DNA of 64,000 bases from Ficedula albicollis (lineage: Eukaryota; Chordata; Aves; Passeriformes; Muscicapidae): contig NC_021677.1 in NCBI RefSeq assembly GCF_000247815.1, forward strand, positions 13,491,161 to 13,555,160. Direction: 5' to 3'. Position numbers and translations under genes: made by a program. Below the pieces are notes generated by a model. That model did no database searches. It saw nothing but the letters and a program-made list of their open reading frames with translations, and was not told the origin of the DNA. This document shows positions 1-15,870 of this stretch, in pieces (positions within the stretch are counted from its first letter, which is position 1; every line of letters begins with the position of its first letter).

Positions 1-3000
1 GAAACATTACACAAATAAAAACCTGTTTTTCATGCCCTGCAGAAACTGTTTTCAACACTGATGGGGGAGGGGGATATCAACCTAAGAGCTAGAAAGCTTT
101 GAAGGGCATTCCTCTCCTACTGCATTTCAGATTAAGTACAAACTCCTTCCTCTACTTGTCAGACCTGTTGACAAGCAAGTAGTTTTCCTTACAATTAACC
201 ACTTTTAAAAATAATAACAAAAAAAACATTAAAAACTTCACAGAGTTACCATAGTCTACTTGAAAATTGAGTTAGTGAAAGGAGTCTTTATCCCAAACAA
301 TGGTAAAGATTCACACACGCAAAATGAAGGAAAATTAATATAAAAATATCTATAAACTGAAAGTTTACTTTCAAATTTCTGACTGACCCAACTGAAACAG
401 CATGAACTCCAGGAAAGACTTAGGACAGAATAGCTCCTACCATTTCACAAAGCTTTTGAAAGAGATGTAACTACTTTTCCCTAGCATAAAAAAAAAAATA
501 CCCAATACAGAAATATTTCCTCAAAGCCATTTGTGTCAGTAAGTATAGTATTTATCATGTTTTTATGAAGATGGCAAGTGCTCACCTCTCAGAAGATTTA
601 TTTATCCAGCATCAGATACCAAAAAAGCTTCCACTAGACAGTCAGACCTGCTTCAGCTTCAGGATTACTCTTTGCAGGGGGAGGGGAGAAACTGCTAGCA
701 ATATAATTATAAATACATTTTAACATAAATGTGTTTTGACACAAACTGATCAGGAAGAGGGAATAACTTCAATGTCAATATCTTCCAAAATTTGAACCCT
801 GCAACTTTCTTTAAGAATGGAAGCCACTACAAAAGCAATTGTTACCTTAGATGGAATGACACACAGAAAAAAACTCCCATAATTTTTTTTTTTTTAACAT
901 ACAGCATTCAAAAGACCAGAGGGATGTGTTTGGTTTTTCCCAGCAGATGAAGTGTAAAGGCTTGTTTTTAAGACCTTGATGCCAAATCATCTCAGGAGCT
1001 TTTCAAAATGATGCACGCATAATTATTTCAACACAATACCACAAAAGCCTTTCTCATCATATTTTTGGAAACTCTGCACTTTAACATCATCCTTGTTAAT
1101 TTAATTTGCCCATAAAATAAGGTGATAAAGTAACTAATGTACTTCTTAACTACTTTCAAAATTTTGTTTAATGTTTTAGCTTCTGGGCAGGTACAGAGAA
1201 AATATTTCCTTCTCTTATTCAGCCAGTTCAGTTAACAAGTATGTCAGAAGTGAAGAAAAACTACCAGGAACACACTTAAACCACCTTTTCTTTTTGCAAT
1301 TTATGACCCACTAGGAATAGGAGAACAAATTTACATGGCTTTAGATTAAAAGCAGCTTGAAAAATAGAAAAGGAAACCACAATTTACTACTCAAAATTAC
1401 CTGAAGCACTCAAGAAAAAAAGTACTGTAAGATTTTTAAAATCCATTTGTATTACAGACTATTAAGACACATTTTATTTTAGCTCTCTTCAGAAGTGAAA
1501 TTCCAGTGGGACCCATGTATTATCTGTCACAATTTAAATTGTTTTGTGACTTTTACTCCAGATCACCAAACATTCCTTTCTGGAAACATATGGTGCAGCA
1601 TGAAATACCCACTGAAAGATTTCATATACCAAATTCAGAACAGTCCAAAAACATTACAAAAAAAAAAAACCTACAAGTAAGCAAAAGTATTTAAATGGTT
1701 AAGCAGGGTATGGTTCATAATCAGAAATAATTTTTGTTCATGAAGACAGCAGTTCAACTACTGACAACTTCTGACACACTACTTCCCACAAAAAGTAATT
1801 GCTCTGATTGTTACAGAGAAATTGTTTTGTCTACCTCACAAACAGTTAAAAGCTTCCAGAAGGTCAGGTTTTCTTAAAATAATCCCTTCCTAAGTGCCAG
1901 GTTCAGAAGTACCCTAAACTTCTTAACTAAAGCTCAACCTAAAGAAAACCACATTTAGCTGAGAAAGAAGCACACTCCCTTGAAATCAGCAGAACATTGG
2001 GGCTTTCCTAACACTGCTCCTCCACTCTAATTCTTCGTATGGGCAATCCTCCCAAACCCCAAACCATAGCACACTCAATTCATACCTTCTCCATATTTCT
2101 ACTCTCCTTCCTGGCAGAGGATTCTTACACTGGCAATTCAACATTTTCACTGCAAAAGTCCGTAGCCAAAATAAATGGAATGTCAAGTTAATTGAATTTT
2201 TAATGTATTTGCAGAGGTCAACAATCTCTCAATTTCTGTATTACTGCAGAACCAAGAAACCCTGTGACAGAAAGTTTAAGAACTCTGTTAAATCAATCAA
2301 ACATATAATCATGCTTAATTTGTATTTTCACGTACATCATTTACAGACACCAAAATTCACCAGGAACAGCACTTCCAGTACATTTATCTTACTCAGTTTC
2401 ACCCAAAACTGTTGTACAGACCCAATAACAAGTAAAAACACATGTTCATTATCATGCATGGAATTCCTGAGAAATTTGGTGAAAGGAACAAAAAGTTAGT
2501 GTATCATTACCATTCTGGGAAAAACAAAATTGTTGATGCCCAGTGTTACTTTTAAACCTATTCCATCTGCATTAGTACATTTGGAATTATCACAGTTTAT
2601 CTAGTGCATTAATAGAATTTCTTATTTTGCTACTCATCACAGAAATCTTAAAAATCTATGAGCAAAAACAATTTGGGATATTCTTTTTAAAGAAAACAGA
2701 TAATCTTCTTCCTAAAGAAAAGCGATACATTATTCATTATTCATATTGTATAGCAGCATACTATATATAAAAATTAAGGTTTTTTTCTATACTCCCCCTG
2801 CCCACAAAGAAAAAGCAACTGGCCTGTTTACAATGCATGTCATCCTAAGTGATGGAAACAGCTGTGTAACAATCTAAACATAAATTTACAAGTGTTTTCA
2901 TTTCCATACACAAACAAGGCTCTTCTGCTCATCAATAATTCAAATACTACTCACATTGCTTAAAAACACAATTTACAACTACTTCCTTTTAAGATTTCAG

Positions 3001-3804
3001 GCAACGCTTAATCTGATTTCCACAAACCACAGTTTCCTCGAGCTCCTGCTGTCTGCCCACCACAGTGACACAGGAACAGCACACTGGCAATCACAGGTAC
3101 TCCCCAAATTGCTAATTGTAATTCCTCTACTGCACCTATCAAGGAAGATGAGCTGGATAAAAACTGGATTCCTCTAGCTCCCCTCTCTCTAACTGCCACT
3201 TTTCTGGTGAGGGAAAAGTCTCATCAGCCATACACAGGAACTTCAATTTCCCTCCTTGATTTCCCTCTTTAGCCCATGTTATTTATCAATACCATTTAAC
3301 AGTTCATTTGCTCACTGCTGCATCTGATCAATGGAAAAAATAAAACCCTGGACCTTCCTTTTAGGCAATGCTGATGCAGCAAATGGTGCAGAAAGAGAAC
3401 ACAGAAACTACATTTGAAACCATCCATATTATCCAACATAAGCACTGCTTCTGGCCTTTTCAAGTCCACACTGCTTGCTATTCAAAATGCTTCACCTCTT
3501 TTCTGATTTCTGAACATACGACACATCCAGAAGTCCACACTGAAAGGTTTTCAGTTCTCAACTTACCTAAGCTTCCAGAAGTATTTCATATCCTTCCTGC
3601 TCTTCTGCTAACTTTGGTTCTCTTCTTTAGGCAAACTAAGTTTAAGCAGTGTTTTCAAAAACTTCCAAAGTTTGGGACATGCAACTACTATTACTAAAAG
3701 TGAACCATCAGTTCAGGCACTGCCCCTGCTGCTCAGCTGCCACCTGACTCTGCAGCCATCCCAAAAGTCACAGCTGAGATCCCACCTTCCCCATTTAAAG
3801 TGCA
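1..3804. other. Gene-free AT-rich stretch at the window edge
   Basis: AT-rich sequence with short A/T tracts; no exon, RNA gene or transposon recognised. If the CpG island at 14 kb is a minus-strand promoter, this would be its first intron. Confidence 0.55.
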
Positions 3805-4225
3805 GCACAGCTGGGGAAGGCTCTGGAGCACAAGTGCTGTGAGGAGCAGCTGAAGGAGCTGGGGGTATTTAGCCTGAAGAAAAGGAGGCTCAAGGGACAC
3901 CTTATTGATCTCTATAACCACCTGAGAGGAGGCTGCAGCCAAGTGAGGGCTGGCCTCTTCTCCCAGAAGCAGGCAGCAGGACAAGAGGAAATGGCCTCAA
4001 GCTGCACCAGGGGAGATTTAGATTGGATGTTAGAAAAAATTTCTTCACCAAAAGGGTTGTCCAGCATTGGAACAGGCTGTCCAGGGAAGTAGCTGAGTCA
4101 CCATTCCTGGGCATATTTAAATTAACTGGCACTTGGGACATGGTTTAATGATGGACTTGGCATTGCCAGTTTAATGGTTGGACTTGATGATCTTAAGTTT
4201 CATATCCAATCTAAATGATTCCTTA
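3805..4225 (+). mobile_element. CR1 LINE 3' fragment, sense orientation
   Basis: Sense CR1 pattern in order: gaggagcagctgaaggagct, ctgggggtatttagcctgaa, ggaggctcaagggacacctt, ctctataaccacctgagagg, agcattggaacaggctgtcc, agggaagtagctgagtcacc, ggcacttgggacatggttta and gttggacttgatgatcttaa, ending ctaaatgatt. It is 5'-truncated, with small deletions and no intact frame. Confidence 0.95.
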
Positions 4226-4240
4226 CTGTATCACTAAATG

Positions 4241-7164
4241 GAGTAGATGTTTCCTTGTAGCGCAGAAATCCACCCAGCACAAGGGTTATCTAGAATTTAA
4301 GCCTCAGGCAAAACTTGAAGACATTTCTCCTGAAACTCTCTAGATCACTCAGCAAAATCGGAAATAATGTTGCAACACTTTAAACTGCTCAGTGAGAGAG
4401 AAACCACCACTCTAAAAATCCTTATTATTTGCAAAGCTCTCAGCAAAGACTATTCTGCTTCAGTACAGCAGCTCCTGCTCAGCAAATACAAGGTATTATG
4501 TTTAAGTGTCCTAATCAGGTACTTTAATAACTTGTGTTTAACCTTGACACTGTATGTTCTGGGTTAGTAATATCAACTGTGACTTCTGCTTCTACCTGAA
4601 ATGGTTTTTTATCCTTCAACTTCAAGGAGAATGCAGAAGCAAAACCTGAATTCCATGCCAAACAATCACATGCCACACCAAGGAAACATACCTAAGGTCA
4701 TAAAAGAACACCGTTTTACTTATTTCCCACAGGACACTGTCATAGACAGACTCAGTAATTTCAATTTCCCTTCCACCATTGTGGTGTTTCAGTATTTCCT
4801 TAGACAATTCAATATTCTCTAGAGGCAGGGAAATGCAACTCTCAAGAAAGACTCTGGATCCAGATGTAGCTGTCCAGCTTCTTAGGCAAGTTAGCAATAA
4901 GGGGAGAAAAACCAGACAGTGCCACTGGAAAGCATCCGTTACGCTAATACTACACTGAAATAAAGATTTTTCATTCCACATTTCAACTGAAAGGACTAAA
5001 TATCCTGTGAAATGAGTATATCAAAGCCCAACTTGATACCTGTAATCTCCTCATTTGAAGAATTTCATGTAATGATTTCACTTGACAAATAAGTCATTGA
5101 CTTTTATTTTTTTTTAAATGAGTTCAAACTGCACCTCACTACAAAGCCAACTGGAAGAACAAAAGGAAAGAGGTTAGGCTATTTAAAATTGAATACTGGA
5201 AATAATAAAATGCTGTGTTGAAGGAATAAATCTCATCACTAAGTGGAATAGTTTTAGGCAGTCAAGCATTTCTGTGCTAAAAAAGTAAAGCACAAAAGCA
5301 GCATTTAAAGAACAGCATTAACCTATGATTTCTGAGGAAGAAAATAACATCTGCTCAAGCCACTTGACAATATAATTGTCTTAAATGGGAAGCAAGCAAA
5401 GGTCTTACATTTAAAAAATTGCATGTTCACAAATTCTACTCTTTAAGTAAAGGAATTTTAAAATACAGCTGATATTCTGAGATGGTAACATTAAACATCA
5501 AGTGTTTGATAACTATCATCTAAGAAAAATAGATTTCATCATCTTGTAGCTAACTTTTATTAATTTTATTTTGTCCAGGAGGTTCAACATGGTCTTTAAT
5601 CCCCATGTCCTCTGTGGAACAACTGTCTACATCTAGATTTTGTCAGTGTCATCTCACCATGCAAGCAGCTAATGTTATAATTCCTGATCTTCAGCACAAG
5701 GTACAGAAAATAGGACTGCTTTACCAGCCAGTGAAAATTACATAAAATTAATCACGCCCATTAGCACAGTTCTGTCTCCAGATGTGTTCAAAGATTTTGC
5801 TGAAAAAGATCTAACAGATTATTATTCCAGGTATTAGGATAAGGCCCAGTTACTTTCTTTGATTCAAAGTAGGCATCGAACTCAAGCACTCAGAGGTTAA
5901 CATGCAGAGCACACATTTAAAGCATCTGAAAATTGGCTTAAAAAGACACACATTTTAAGAAAGTAATTACTTTAGCTTTTGGCCTCTGATTTATGCTGCT
6001 TGAGAGACAAACACTCCCTTTATCTTTTCATTGCTCTCCTTTATATTGGTATCAATTTCCTAAGTTAATCAAAGCAAATTTTCCTTCTCCCTAGAAAAAG
6101 AACAAAAAAGTAACTGAAAAAGTAAAGAACAATAAACATGAAAGTTAAGTCAAAGTTGCTGCTCAAGCATTTTGCTACTTTGAAGATGAATGTAAAGCTA
6201 TAACATTTTGAAACAAATATGTGCTTGCAAAAGGTAATAACTACGGTTTTTCAGATTAAATAAAACAGAAAATTAACAGCAGCTTTCCTACTTACCCACA
6301 TTTTATAGAGTCTATACAGAGTTCCTTAAAAAAATCTCCTGCATGTTGCAGAATTAATGTGTATTTTCAAATGTTTCAGTCAGCTCTTAGTTCAGGATAT
6401 TTGGTCTCTGGTAAGTAAATAAAAATACAATAAAAGTCCTCACTTGACAAAGAACTGTAAATAAAATCCAGTATTACTCAAACACTTCATTTGAGCAGTG
6501 CATCCCAATCTCATTTGAAAAGTTTTGGTGGTTTCGGTTGTACTTTTCATTAAACTAAAGATAAAACCTTTAAAGATACAGATAAGCAATAAGGAAAACA
6601 AGGGTTTAAACACAAAACTTCAGGCAGAAAAGCACATACCTACTATGTATTGGTAACAAGATTTTGTACCTGTCTAGACAAGTCAGTGACATTCCTGCCA
6701 GCTACTCCATGGCAGACAATCAAAAAGAGAAGGGTTGGGCACTTAACCAAATTCTTCTTGGATATTAACATCTTTAATTACAAATCTGCTTTTAAATTAA
6801 AAGTTCTGCTTCTAAGGACATAGAGCAGACCTTGTAAAACAGTCTAATAATGCTGTAGGAAAAGACAATTAAGCTATAAATAAAATGCCCCATCTCTTAC
6901 CGTTATCCAAACCAAGGCCATAAAAAAAAAAAAAAAAAGTTTAAAAAGCACATCTAGGAGGCAAAAACGAAACAAATTAGATTTAGCAGCAAATCAGAGT
7001 CTGCAGTCATACTGACTAGAATTGGATGTGATATTAAATAAATGTGACACCAAATTTATTCAAGTTGATCTTTGCAGAGATCGAGTACAATACTGAAGGA
7101 GTACACTTAATCTGTACCAAAGAAATGTAAATATTTGAGATGATAGCAAACTTGGATCAGTAGC
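4241..7164. other. Gene-free AT-rich stretch
   Basis: No gene, RNA or recognised transposon; only short A/T homopolymers such as the A17 tract near 6921-6938. Confidence 0.6.
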
Positions 7165-7320
7165 GAGGTTAAAACACATTTTAGTGTAATTCGTCTGTAG
7201 CAAGTGGAATGATGGGAAAATGCAGGGTATAGAACATATGTTGAGGTTAAAACACATTTTAGTGTAATTCATCTGCAGCAAGTGGAATGATGGGAAAATG
7301 CAGGGTATAGAACATATGTA
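7165..7320. repeat. Two-copy tandem duplication, period 78
   Basis: A 78-base unit beginning gaggttaaaacacatttta starts at 7165 and 7243 and ends gggtatagaacatatgt. Two substitutions (cgtctgtag versus catctgcag). Confidence 0.95.
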
Positions 7321-10300
7321 TTTCACAGCACACACTTCTCTTTTCTCTGAAGCACTTGCTAAGATTGTTCAGGATTGCCAGAGCTGCCAGGAAAAAGGTA
7401 CCTTTTTGTTTCCTCCACTTATAAAATACAACATCATCTTGCACTATTTGCCTGCAGATAAAGTAATCCTTTTCACTGGGTCCAGCTGCTAAAGTTTACT
7501 TCTAATAGATTAAAGAAGCCACCTTTTTCAATAAAACATGTAGCATTAATATCAAGATTCTGCTGTCTCAAATATTTGAGATTCTCTCTTTTCTGGCAGG
7601 TAATGGGTAATTAATAAATCAAATTAAAAGTGTTGAATAAATTATCTGTTTCCTCATCTCATGTGACATGTATATTGCACAGTTGTAAAAGCAGCCAGAA
7701 AAGTAACTCAAGGTTATGAAAACTACTTTTAAGACTACAGCAATACCTGCCCAGTACAGTTGTATGACTGTATTTATTCTTAATCTTTAGACAGACTTTC
7801 AGAAATAATGAAAGCCTTACTGCTATATACACCACCTTTTTAAAAAGGCACATACATTCACCTGCACAGATCCAAGGAATGCAGAAGTGGGCACTACTTT
7901 AGGAAAGAGGCTGAATGAATGAAGTTTTTCTTACACATAAATATTCAAAAAGCTGGAATGTGTAGTAAAACATGGAGGCTGGCAGCTTTGAATAACAAGT
8001 TCATGCCTTTGTGTCTGAGCTACAACACAAGGAAGCCACATAACACCAACCAGAACAAAAGAATGTTGCTCCAATTCCCAGAAAACTTTGATTCCCAGAA
8101 ACGTTCAACGCCTAAAAAAGCATCTCACTCTAAATGTGTGTTATCCTTGCTGGTATCTTCATGTAGTCAAAATTCAGTTTTCCAACAGATGTGTATCTTG
8201 GAATAAAGGCAAACACAGATTAATGAGCCAAGCTAAGTACTTTGTGGGGCCGCCTTGCTTTAAAAACAAACAAACTCCAGCACCTTCCCTTAAGTGCTCC
8301 TCCCTCCCCTAAGGAATGCACACAGCATCCCTCTTCATTCACATACCTTGCTGAACCAAACCATCCACGGCATTTGCCTTACACACAGTTCCAAGCTTGC
8401 TGTTCCAGAGGGCACTCCGAAATTCAGGCACCATGAACAACATACCCTTTTCCAACTTTCTGGGACCTGAGCTACAAAGCACTTCTTTTGCTCTCTGCAA
8501 TTGTCATCCATCCCCGCCCGAGCACAAACCCATCAGCATTTACTGCACTCGTTAATGAGTGATCTCCCATTTTAACTGTCATCAAAAAGGACACTTAATT
8601 GTTTCCTCGGCTGGAATGAAACACAGCTACTGTATCCAACCAGCAGATCCAATACTCCCAGCTCAATTCTGCTCACAATCCAGGACAACAAAACACATTA
8701 AACAGCCGGAGAACAAAGGACAAGAAGGAGAGACGCAGAGAATCTCGGACAAGCAGAGAGATTCACTTTTACTGCATATAGTTCTACTTTCCCATAGCCC
8801 AGATGGAACGCTTTCTTCCGGGAAAACTGAAAATGAGAATAGGAATAACCAGCTTTCCTCCTGCTGCCAGGAGCCAGCAGAGGCCGCCCAAGACCGTGGA
8901 TCGCTCCCGCAGAACTGCGGCATGGGACAGCAGCGTCCCGACCCCGCACAACAAACACTTCTGGCCTTCTTCCTCCACCCCTCAGCTCCACACACGCTTT
9001 CCACCCGTACAAATCGCCTCAGTGAAGTCTAGTCCCCCTCAATGCCAACTCCTGGTGGCCAGAATCCACACAGCTGCACGTGGTTCTCTCAAGCTTATCC
9101 AAACTAGGTCTTCTACTTGCTGAGGAACCACTCCAGGTTTCTTTCCCTGAAAGTTTCCCCACGACACTCTGTAGCACAAAACCCATTCATTTCAGCGTGA
9201 ATGAGAACTATCCTCACATTTTCTAGCAATGCTGCAAACACACCACTTTTGGTGAAGCCCTGACGTGGTTCCAGCTACCCAATCTTTATTCCACTCCAGG
9301 AACTCTCCCCAGCTGGAACTGGCCATGCACAGCAGAGACACAGTGGGTTTCATGTCAGCTCATGTACTTACTTATACATTACCTTCTAGTTAAGCACAGG
9401 GTCAAGAACCACAAAGGACATCATCTACACAGAAGACCTCATTGTGAAGGTCATCACTATTTCCTTACAGCAATTAAGTGCTCCAGTATCTTTTACTTCT
9501 ACAGCAATAACCACCATGGAGAACAGAGCAGGAAATAATAATTTGTTTATAGCAGGTCAAGGAACACATATATTAAATAGTGTTTTAGCCCACCTAAACT
9601 GCCACAAAAAAGAAAGAAAAAAAAAAAGATACTGTTTTCAACATTCTACTAGAAGTAGGGAAGACAGGAATTTCTGCAGGGCAGAAGAAACATGTTGATT
9701 AAATTTATTAATGAGATTATAAAACAATCTCCTCAGATAATCAAAAGGACTGAACTCAATAATCCAGACGGTCTCTTCCCCTTTGGGCTTCTGTGATTAA
9801 ATAATCATTAAGTGGGTATCATCTGTAGCCCACAGTGGGTGAATCTGAGCTCCTGTATGGTTTTCAGTGACACTGTGCCTGAATGTACACGCTTGGCACA
9901 GCAGAATCAAAGTTTAAAAGGCAGACTTCTGTTTAGTGTGCTTTGCTCTTTTGCTAATTTCCAAACACTTGAAACACATACCATGCATATTTCCTACACA
10001 CAGTACAGGCTAAATACAAGAATTAAAGAATAACAGTTGCAAACAGTTACTGACTATTGCTATGCCAATTTCATGGGTTTGTTTCTCATACATTCACTTT
10101 GTTACCCAAAGAAGAGGCCAAGTTGAACTAGAAACTGACTTCAGAAACAAGTAACAGGTTAACTTCATATATTTGAGTGCTGATTTCTACTTTTTTGTTC
10201 CTAACTCTAGGTGACAATTTAAATGCATGATTACCTTTCAGATGTGCAATACCACTGAAGCTTTCAAAAAGAAGCTCTGTAGCAGCAGAACACTTTTTAA

Positions 10301-12039
10301 AATATATTTAAATACAAGCCAGTCAGATATCCAGCTAGGTATAACAGATCCTTTCACACCAATAGCCACCTCAATCTCTGAAAGCTGTAAGAAGGTAATA
10401 AAAAAGCATTCCACACCTCCCAAGCTTTCCAATTTACCCAAGTCTTTTGGATGACCAGAAAAAGAGAAGCAAATGGAAAGAAAAACCCGCACTGTAATGC
10501 ATACATGCACTGCTTTACCACCATCACTACCTTCCCTGCATGTCCCATCTCCTTCCCCACAGACTCTGCCAGTCACAATTAACGTTTCACATCGGCAATC
10601 CAACCACCAGAAACAAACCAGAGCCAGTGCTGTCCAGTCTTCATTCAGCTCCACATATGCTCAGCAACAGCCTTCTGCAGTGACTCTCCCATAAAGCCCC
10701 ACAAACATAAGGTATTTGAAAAACATCCGTAAACAAACAAAAAAAGAGATGGAAAAGTGTGGTGCATTCAGCACTCAAAGAATGTGACAGTCGTGATACT
10801 TTCAAAGACTACTACATGGAGATCGAGAAGAATCAGTTTATACATCACTTATTTAATATCTTATTTAGTGATTTTAGGAAAAGAAGCAGCACTGCTCTAG
10901 CAGGGTTTGCTGCTATCAAGAAAACCTGAGGAATATTTGGAAAAGAGAAAATCGTTCGCAGAGATATGGATGTGCATAAATGGGAAGAACTGGAATGTAG
11001 CTTCCTAATATAAATTATGGTTCTTAAAATTTAAAGCAGTAAAGAAATATCTGCATGTATCAGTCAATTGGCAGTATTCATATGTGCTGTCCATGTGGAC
11101 ATCTTCCCTAAATAGGCAAACAAACTAAAATGCAGAAAACTGAGAAATTTTTGAGGCCAAGAAAGCACTTTTGTTGTTTGAGAGCCTCACAAAAGCTCAC
11201 TCCAGCAGAGGACTCTGTTCACTCACATGCACCAAAGATGACTTCATATTGCAAGAGGTGCAGAGAAGAACTACAGGATAATCAAACAGACGGAAAGCCC
11301 TTTTTAAAGGGCTGAACAAAGAACTTGGCTTGCTTAGTTGAGCAAAACAAGGCTAAGGGGGAATGTGATTTCAGACAAGCATCTCAAGTATATAACCAAA
11401 GGGAAAACAGCACCCCTTCAACTACAGGACAGCTTTCCAACTACAGAACAGCAAAAAACATTCTAAACCACAGCATGTGAATTTGGAAAGCTTCTATCCA
11501 ACGAAGTGGAGTTTTGGAAATTTTCAAACTCCTGTCAGGTGGAAAGGGGAGAAAAGCTTACCTGGTTTTGATATGAAGCCTGATCATGTTATAAACCTTT
11601 GCTTTACTTTATGATGTTTCAAACCTTTGTTTTACTATCTGGTGTTTCAAGTTTGTCCACAGTATTGAAAGAAGCAATAAAGACATGGAAGTAAATGAAG
11701 TAAGTTTTTTACACCAAAGACAACTCACATCCAATGTTTTATCTAATACTTTCATGATCTCTGTACCAGAAATCAGTTATGGAGTAAGCCTGTATATATT
11801 TAAATAAAATGTTTGATTGAAGTTATTTGGAACAGCAGCAATACTTTTAATTTCATTAGAGATAAGACTTACAAAATCCATTAAATGGCCAACATGGTAA
11901 AACTACAATAGGCTGTATTAATTGTGGAAATTATCACAAGGGGGAGGGGTTACTTGGAACATTCCTCCTGACACCCTTCAATAAATTAGTATCCAAGGAG
12001 TAACAATGTGCTTGTTAAATTTCTGTAGAGTACACCAGA
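7321..12039. other. Gene-free AT-rich stretch
   Basis: No gene recognised. 8780-9020 is a modest GC-richer patch (tcgctcccgcagaactgcgg and around) that opens frames on both strands without a recognisable product. An imperfect ~30-base duplication of the tttca/ctttgttttact type lies near 11585-11655. Confidence 0.55.
9740..9800 (+). mobile_element. Very short CR1 3'-end remnant
   Basis: actgaactcaataatccaga followed by cggtctcttccc and gcttctgtgatt resembles the last bases of a sense CR1 element (decision block 'gatgatctctagaggtcccttcc ... attctgtgatt'). Too short to be sure. Confidence 0.35.
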
Positions 12040-12330
12040 CTGGAACTGTCACCAGTACAAAGAGGACTGGGTAGTTATCCAGGAGAGTTCATGGGTTTTG
12101 AGAGCTGGAATGCCAGAGAATGGAATTTAATAGTACAACATGTGAAATCATGCGTTTAGGGACCAGTAACCTTTTCTGTAAGCTGAGAACTCATCACGTG
12201 GAAGCAGCACAGGAGGAATGAACAGAGCAGTGAGGTATGGAAATCATCATCTAAGGATACTGACGTTTACATGAGCACAAGAGGAGCTCAGAATGCTCAT
12301 GAAAGAAACAAGGAGAAATTCCACTAGGCT
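12040..12330 (+). mobile_element. Old, decayed CR1 ORF2 fragment
   Basis: gaatggaatttaatagtac, tgaaatcatgcgtttaggga, aagctgagaactcatcac and ggaagcagcacaggagga follow in the same order as the 3' part of CR1 ORF2 (reverse transcriptase C-terminal region, peptide pattern FN...C.IM.LG). Frame-breaking changes are frequent, so this is an ancient copy. Confidence 0.55.
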
Positions 12331-13689
12331 CAGGAAGCCCCTGAGCTGCAGTTAGAGAGGTTAGAGCAGTGCTGGGGGGAGTATCACTACTGAAGAGTTA
12401 AATATTGTATTCAGTATCAGGAGAATCTTTGGTCTGAAGCAGTTCAACTGAACAGATTTATGTTTAAACACTGCTGTGTCTCCTCACAAAACTTTGCTTG
12501 GCTATAGATGATTGAGTTTATTAAGTTGCTCAGTAAAATACATACTCCATTCCTTATTTCATCTCCTGCAGCAGTTCCAGCCCAAGGTGAAGAACACTAT
12601 TAGCACAAGTTATGAAAATGCACTGCACAAAACTCTAATTCAATGGATCAGATATTATAAGTTTTGTAACTGCCTGACAAACAAGACAAGAGATGGTCTT
12701 CCAAACAGAGCACTTGGGAAGAGGAATTTAAGCTGTTCTAAAATTGCACTAGTAAGTTCCTGGAAAGGACAGAAAAACACATAGATGTATTCCTACACCT
12801 GGAAGTTTATGAACCCATGTTAAGGATCTGTTCATAGTACGTTTGCAGACTGGACAATTTAGAGTTCCATCTCTGGTCTGTGCAACCAGCAGAACTTTTA
12901 TTCCTTCCTTTCAATGCACCAGCTATAGATAAGGGGTGGCAGCTCTAAGTGTTATTGAGCTGCTCTCCAGTGCTTTGCTTCTACGTCTGTTCAAGATCCA
13001 AGGGCTAAACTAACTGCCCAGCCCAGCACTGTAAGGAATTCTCTGGCTCAGACAAATGAGGACTGAATGACTTTTTCCTCCTCTGTGGGTAAAAAAAGGA
13101 CGTTTTAGCATCATCTGGAATTTTATTTAACAAACATCCTTCACGTGAGGCATTTGTTATACCTTCAGTCAATTGCTCCTTTGCCCAGTATGGTTTGGAA
13201 GTTTGATATTTACTAAAACCTCAATTTATTGAAAGATTTTGGGTATGATCTGCAAGAATTTCAACACTGGACAACTGTGACACTGCTGTCAGCAGTTATT
13301 GGGGCTGTACTTAACAACCTGGGTTAGCCATCCCAGTCCTGCACTGAAGCAATGAGACAGTCTGAGCATTTTCCAGTCCTTTTCTGATGGTTCCATTAAG
13401 TTTGTCAGGCATTCAGATTTCCAAAGGAAAACGCAGGCATCACACTAGACACGTGACTCTATAACTAAGATGTACCAGAATTTTACTCATTTGATTAAAT
13501 CTTTACTTTTGCATCGGTCTTTGTCTTTGTAAACGCCTTTTATCCGCAATGTTTGAAAGAAGGTCTCTTAGTTATCTTGCTTTACAGCTACACATTTCCA
13601 TCTCATTGAGTATCTCAATAAGCAGCACATCCCTCCCTGCTTGTAACTCTCTCTGAACAAGAAACGCCACATGAAAGATCCCGACAGCC
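12331..13689. other. Non-coding stretch left of the CpG island
   Basis: AT-rich, with possible further CR1 decay to about 12420; no gene or RNA recognised. Confidence 0.55.
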
Positions 13690-14021
13690 TTGGCAAGGCA
13701 ACTTCATCCGTTCAGCCCCGTCTCTGGGAAGAGACACTGGAAGCCTTTCACTTGCAAAACTTCCCGGGGCCGCGTCCACAGCCACGAGCCATTTAAAATA
13801 ACAAAACCACCATCCACCTTCCACCTCGGCCGGCGCCCGGCGAGGCAGCGCTCCACCTGCCGCAAACCTCGCCGCGAACAGCGGGGAGGGAGGGAGCAGC
13901 CAGCTCACAAACAAACAGACGCCAAAAAACCGCAAACAAGCAGGGAAAACTGAAGTGCCGCCTCCAAGGAAACCTGTTGCTGACCACCGCCAGAGCGCGG
14001 CTGCGGGGATCCCGCATCCCG

Positions 14022-15235
<1,214 letters not shown>

Positions 15236-15364
15236 GCCCCCGGGGCCACTCGCCGCGCATCCCGGCCGGCCAGCGGCGTTGTGTCCTGCTCCCTGAGCCC
15301 GGGGGTGTACAGGTGTGAGCGCACCTGGCTGCCGCCGCGCCCCGGGGACGCGCTCCCCAGGAGG

Positions 15365-15382
15365 GACAGACAGACAGACAGG
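15365..15382 (+). repeat. (GACA)4 microsatellite
   Basis: gacagacagacagacagg in the CpG island. Confidence 0.8.
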
Positions 15383-15870
15383 CCGCGGGGACTTTGAACC
15401 TCGGGGCGCCGAGGTTAAAACATCGCGGACAGGCGGCGGGAGCAGCCGGCCGACAAAGCAGGGCTGTCACCGGCGTGGTGTCCGGCCCCTGCGATCATCC
15501 GTGACCTAGAAAAGGCAGCAGGGTAACGGGAGAGCCCGCTCGGTGCGTCTCGGTGAGGCTGGGCTGGCTGCCGGTCACACCGGTGCTGTGCGGGGATGCC
15601 CCAGCTGGAGTTAAGTGCTCGGTCACTAAGAGCGTTGTTTAGTGGATGGGACAAGCGAGGAGTGGTCCTGCCGTAGGGCAGAGCCCGTGGTTTTCTTGCT
15701 CTCACCCAGCAGAGCGAGGATGGGTGCCAGGTGAGCCCTAGCCGGTGCCTTGGCTTGGCCGTAGTGGCAGCTGCAGCAGGAGAGGAGGGTTGGCAGAGCC
15801 GAGGGGTGCAGAAATGCCTCTTTCAATGAGGGCAGCGGTGGCGGAGCCAAGCGCGGCTCCGTGGGGTTCT

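Noticed and set aside
8559..9032. 157-codon frame overlapping three minus-strand frames
   Set aside because: Open on both strands because of local GC content; no recognisable domain or splice context.
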